DNA of 64,000 nt from Xanthomonas arboricola pv. populi (GTDB taxonomy: Bacteria > Pseudomonadota > Gammaproteobacteria > Xanthomonadales > Xanthomonadaceae), in the NCBI RefSeq assembly GCF_002939945.1, contig NZ_MDEB01000001.1, forward strand, positions 186,001 through 250,000, in the 5' to 3' direction. The translations under genes and the position numbers were made by a program. Of this stretch, positions 63,133 to 64,000 are shown one piece after another. A model generated the notes under the pieces. That model was given only the letters and a program-made list of their open reading frames with translations. It made no database searches and was not told the origin of the DNA. Position 1 is the stretch's first letter. Each line of letters starts with the position of its first letter.

Positions 63133-63173
63133 CTCCTCTTCCCCAAAGAACGAAAACCCTAGGACGCTCCCGA

Positions 63174-64000
63174 ATGGCCACCGAAGTCAAAGTTCCGGTA
63201 CTGCCCGAATCCGTTTCCGACGCCACCATCGCCAGCTGGCACAAGAAGGCCGGTGAAGCGGTCAAGCGCGACGAGAATCTGGTTGACCTGGAAACCGACA
63301 AGGTCGTGTTGGAAGTTCCTTCGCCGGTCGACGGCGTGCTGAAGGAAATCAAGTTCGAAGCCGGCAGCACCGTCACCAGCAACCAGATCCTGGCGATCAT
63401 CGAAGAAGGCGCCGTGGCTGCGGCCGCACCGGCCGACGAGAAGAAGGCCGATGCACCGGCGCCTGCCGCTGCTGCCCCGGCCGCCGCGCCGGCCCCGGCT
63501 GCCGCCGCTGCGCCTGCCGCTGCGTCCAAGTCGGCTGCCGATGCCCTGCCCCCGGGTGCGCGTTTTTCCGCGATCACCCAGGGCGTGGATCCGGCGCAGG
63601 TCGAGGGCACCGGCCGTCGTGGCGCGGTGACCAAGGAAGACATCGTCAACTTCGCCAAGGCCGGCGGCGTAGGCAAGGCGTCCGGCGCCCGTCCGGAAGA
63701 GCGCGTGCCGATGACCCGCGTGCGCAAGACCATCGCCAAGCGCCTGATGGAGTCCAAGAACTCCACCGCGATGCTGACCACCTTCAACGAGGTCAATCTC
63801 GCCAAGGTCTCGGCCGCGCGCAAGGAGCTGCAGGACGAGTTCCAGAAGGCACACGGCATCAAGCTCGGTTTCATGAGCTTCTTCGTCAAGGCCGCCGCCA
63901 ACGCGCTGCAGCGCTTCCCGCTGGTCAACGCCTCGATCGATGGCGACGACATCATCTATCACGGCTACAGCGACATTTCGATCGCGGTGTCGACCGAGAA
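63174..64000 (+). CDS. sucB: 2-Oxoglutarate dehydrogenase E2 component (dihydrolipoyllysine succinyltransferase; 3' part outside window)
   Basis: E2 of the 2-oxoglutarate dehydrogenase complex; the first 275 codons are seen. The lipoyl domain (1-80) carries the lipoyl-lysine in DLETDKVVLEVPS (Lys43). An Ala/Pro/Lys linker (about 85-125) leads to the E1/E3-binding domain (AITQGVDPAQVEGTGRRGAV, TKEDIVNFA), and the catalytic domain starts at ERVPMTRVRKTIAKRLMESK. AGGA lies 9 nt before the ATG. It is cotranscribed with sucA; lpd would be expected next, beyond the window. Confidence 0.96.
   Translation, partial: MATEVKVPVLPESVSDATIASWHKKAGEAVKRDENLVDLETDKVVLEVPSPVDGVLKEIKFEAGSTVTSNQILAIIEEGAVAAAAPADEKKADAPAPAAAAPAAAPAPAAAAAPAAASKSAADALPPGARFSAITQGVDPAQVEGTGRRGAVTKEDIVNFAKAGGVGKASGARPEERVPMTRVRKTIAKRLMESKNSTAMLTTFNEVNLAKVSAARKELQDEFQKAHGIKLGFMSFFVKAAANALQRFPLVNASIDGDDIIYHGYSDISIAVSTE

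Overview
The window looks like chromosomal DNA of the genus Xanthomonas (Gammaproteobacteria). It is GC-rich, very dense in genes and nearly all housekeeping. The signs are the gene content and order (a porin, two phosphate-binding proteins, pstCAB and phoU in one run; rlmL beside nadK; a tandem, split metH behind an ArsR-methyltransferase regulator), protein sequences that read as Xanthomonas orthologues, and Xanthomonas-type dispersed repeats: arrays of the heptamer GGGAATC, 68-nt palindromes ending GTAGGAGCG/GCGCTCCTAC, and an element built on the TTCTCCCGC...GCGGGAGAA hairpin. No phage, IS transposase, CRISPR, rRNA or secretion locus was seen. One tRNA-Leu is present. Species cannot be fixed from the sequence alone.

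Layout. 1-10.8 kb, mostly minus strand: the end of nadK, rlmL, an ABC-F ATPase, a GNAT enzyme, a MOSC/hydrolase pair, ampD-like (plus), a DUF1684 lipoprotein, a sulfurtransferase/Nudix pair and an FKBP-like protein. 10.9-12.8 kb, plus: enoyl-CoA hydratase, a small hypothetical and nth. 13.0-15.8 kb, minus: carbonic anhydrase with a SulP transporter, and a small exported protein. 16.0-23.5 kb, plus: the phosphate regulon block (porin, two PstS proteins, PstC, PstA, PstB, PhoU) with a Pho-box-like site. 23.6-29.7 kb: an RcnB-like protein, RNase T, RlmB, a GFA-type zinc protein, RNase R and tRNA-Leu(CAG). 29.9-32.9 kb, minus: a two-domain SGNH hydrolase and an acyl-CoA dehydrogenase.

33.0-38.4 kb, plus: a methionine-cycle unit of a SahR-like ArsR/methyltransferase regulator, a separate homocysteine-methylating MetH module, and the pterin/B12/reactivation MetH module, with a 374-bp tandem-repeat element between the two MetH parts. 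38.5-43.2 kb, minus: a LacI-controlled sugar operon (regulator, FHS-type transporter, fructokinase, AGE-family isomerase) fitting mannose/fructose use. 43.3-48.4 kb, minus: an outer-membrane-like protein, then gpx, an FKBP, ugd, slyX and a DUF2058 protein. 48.4-53.0 kb, plus: an operon with a small exported peptide, a YtrA-type GntR regulator, an ABC ATPase, a permease, a beta-solenoid repeat protein and two lipoproteins. 53.1-64 kb: fumC (minus), then a CNNM/CBS protein, purB, a RoxA-type ribosomal oxygenase with an acidic tail, a GNAT fusion, sucA and the start of sucB (plus).

Many neighbours are coupled by 4-nt ATGA overlaps: MOSC/hydrolase, Nudix/sulfurtransferase, hypothetical/nth, regulator/metH module 1, transporter/kinase/isomerase, GntR/ATPase/permease and RoxA/GNAT. 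The least ordinary signals are the repeats that have entered or separated the metH genes, two probable autoregulatory operators, domain fusions and duplications, an FKBP whose active site looks lost, and the YtrA-type envelope operon. No wholly new defence or mobile system was found.
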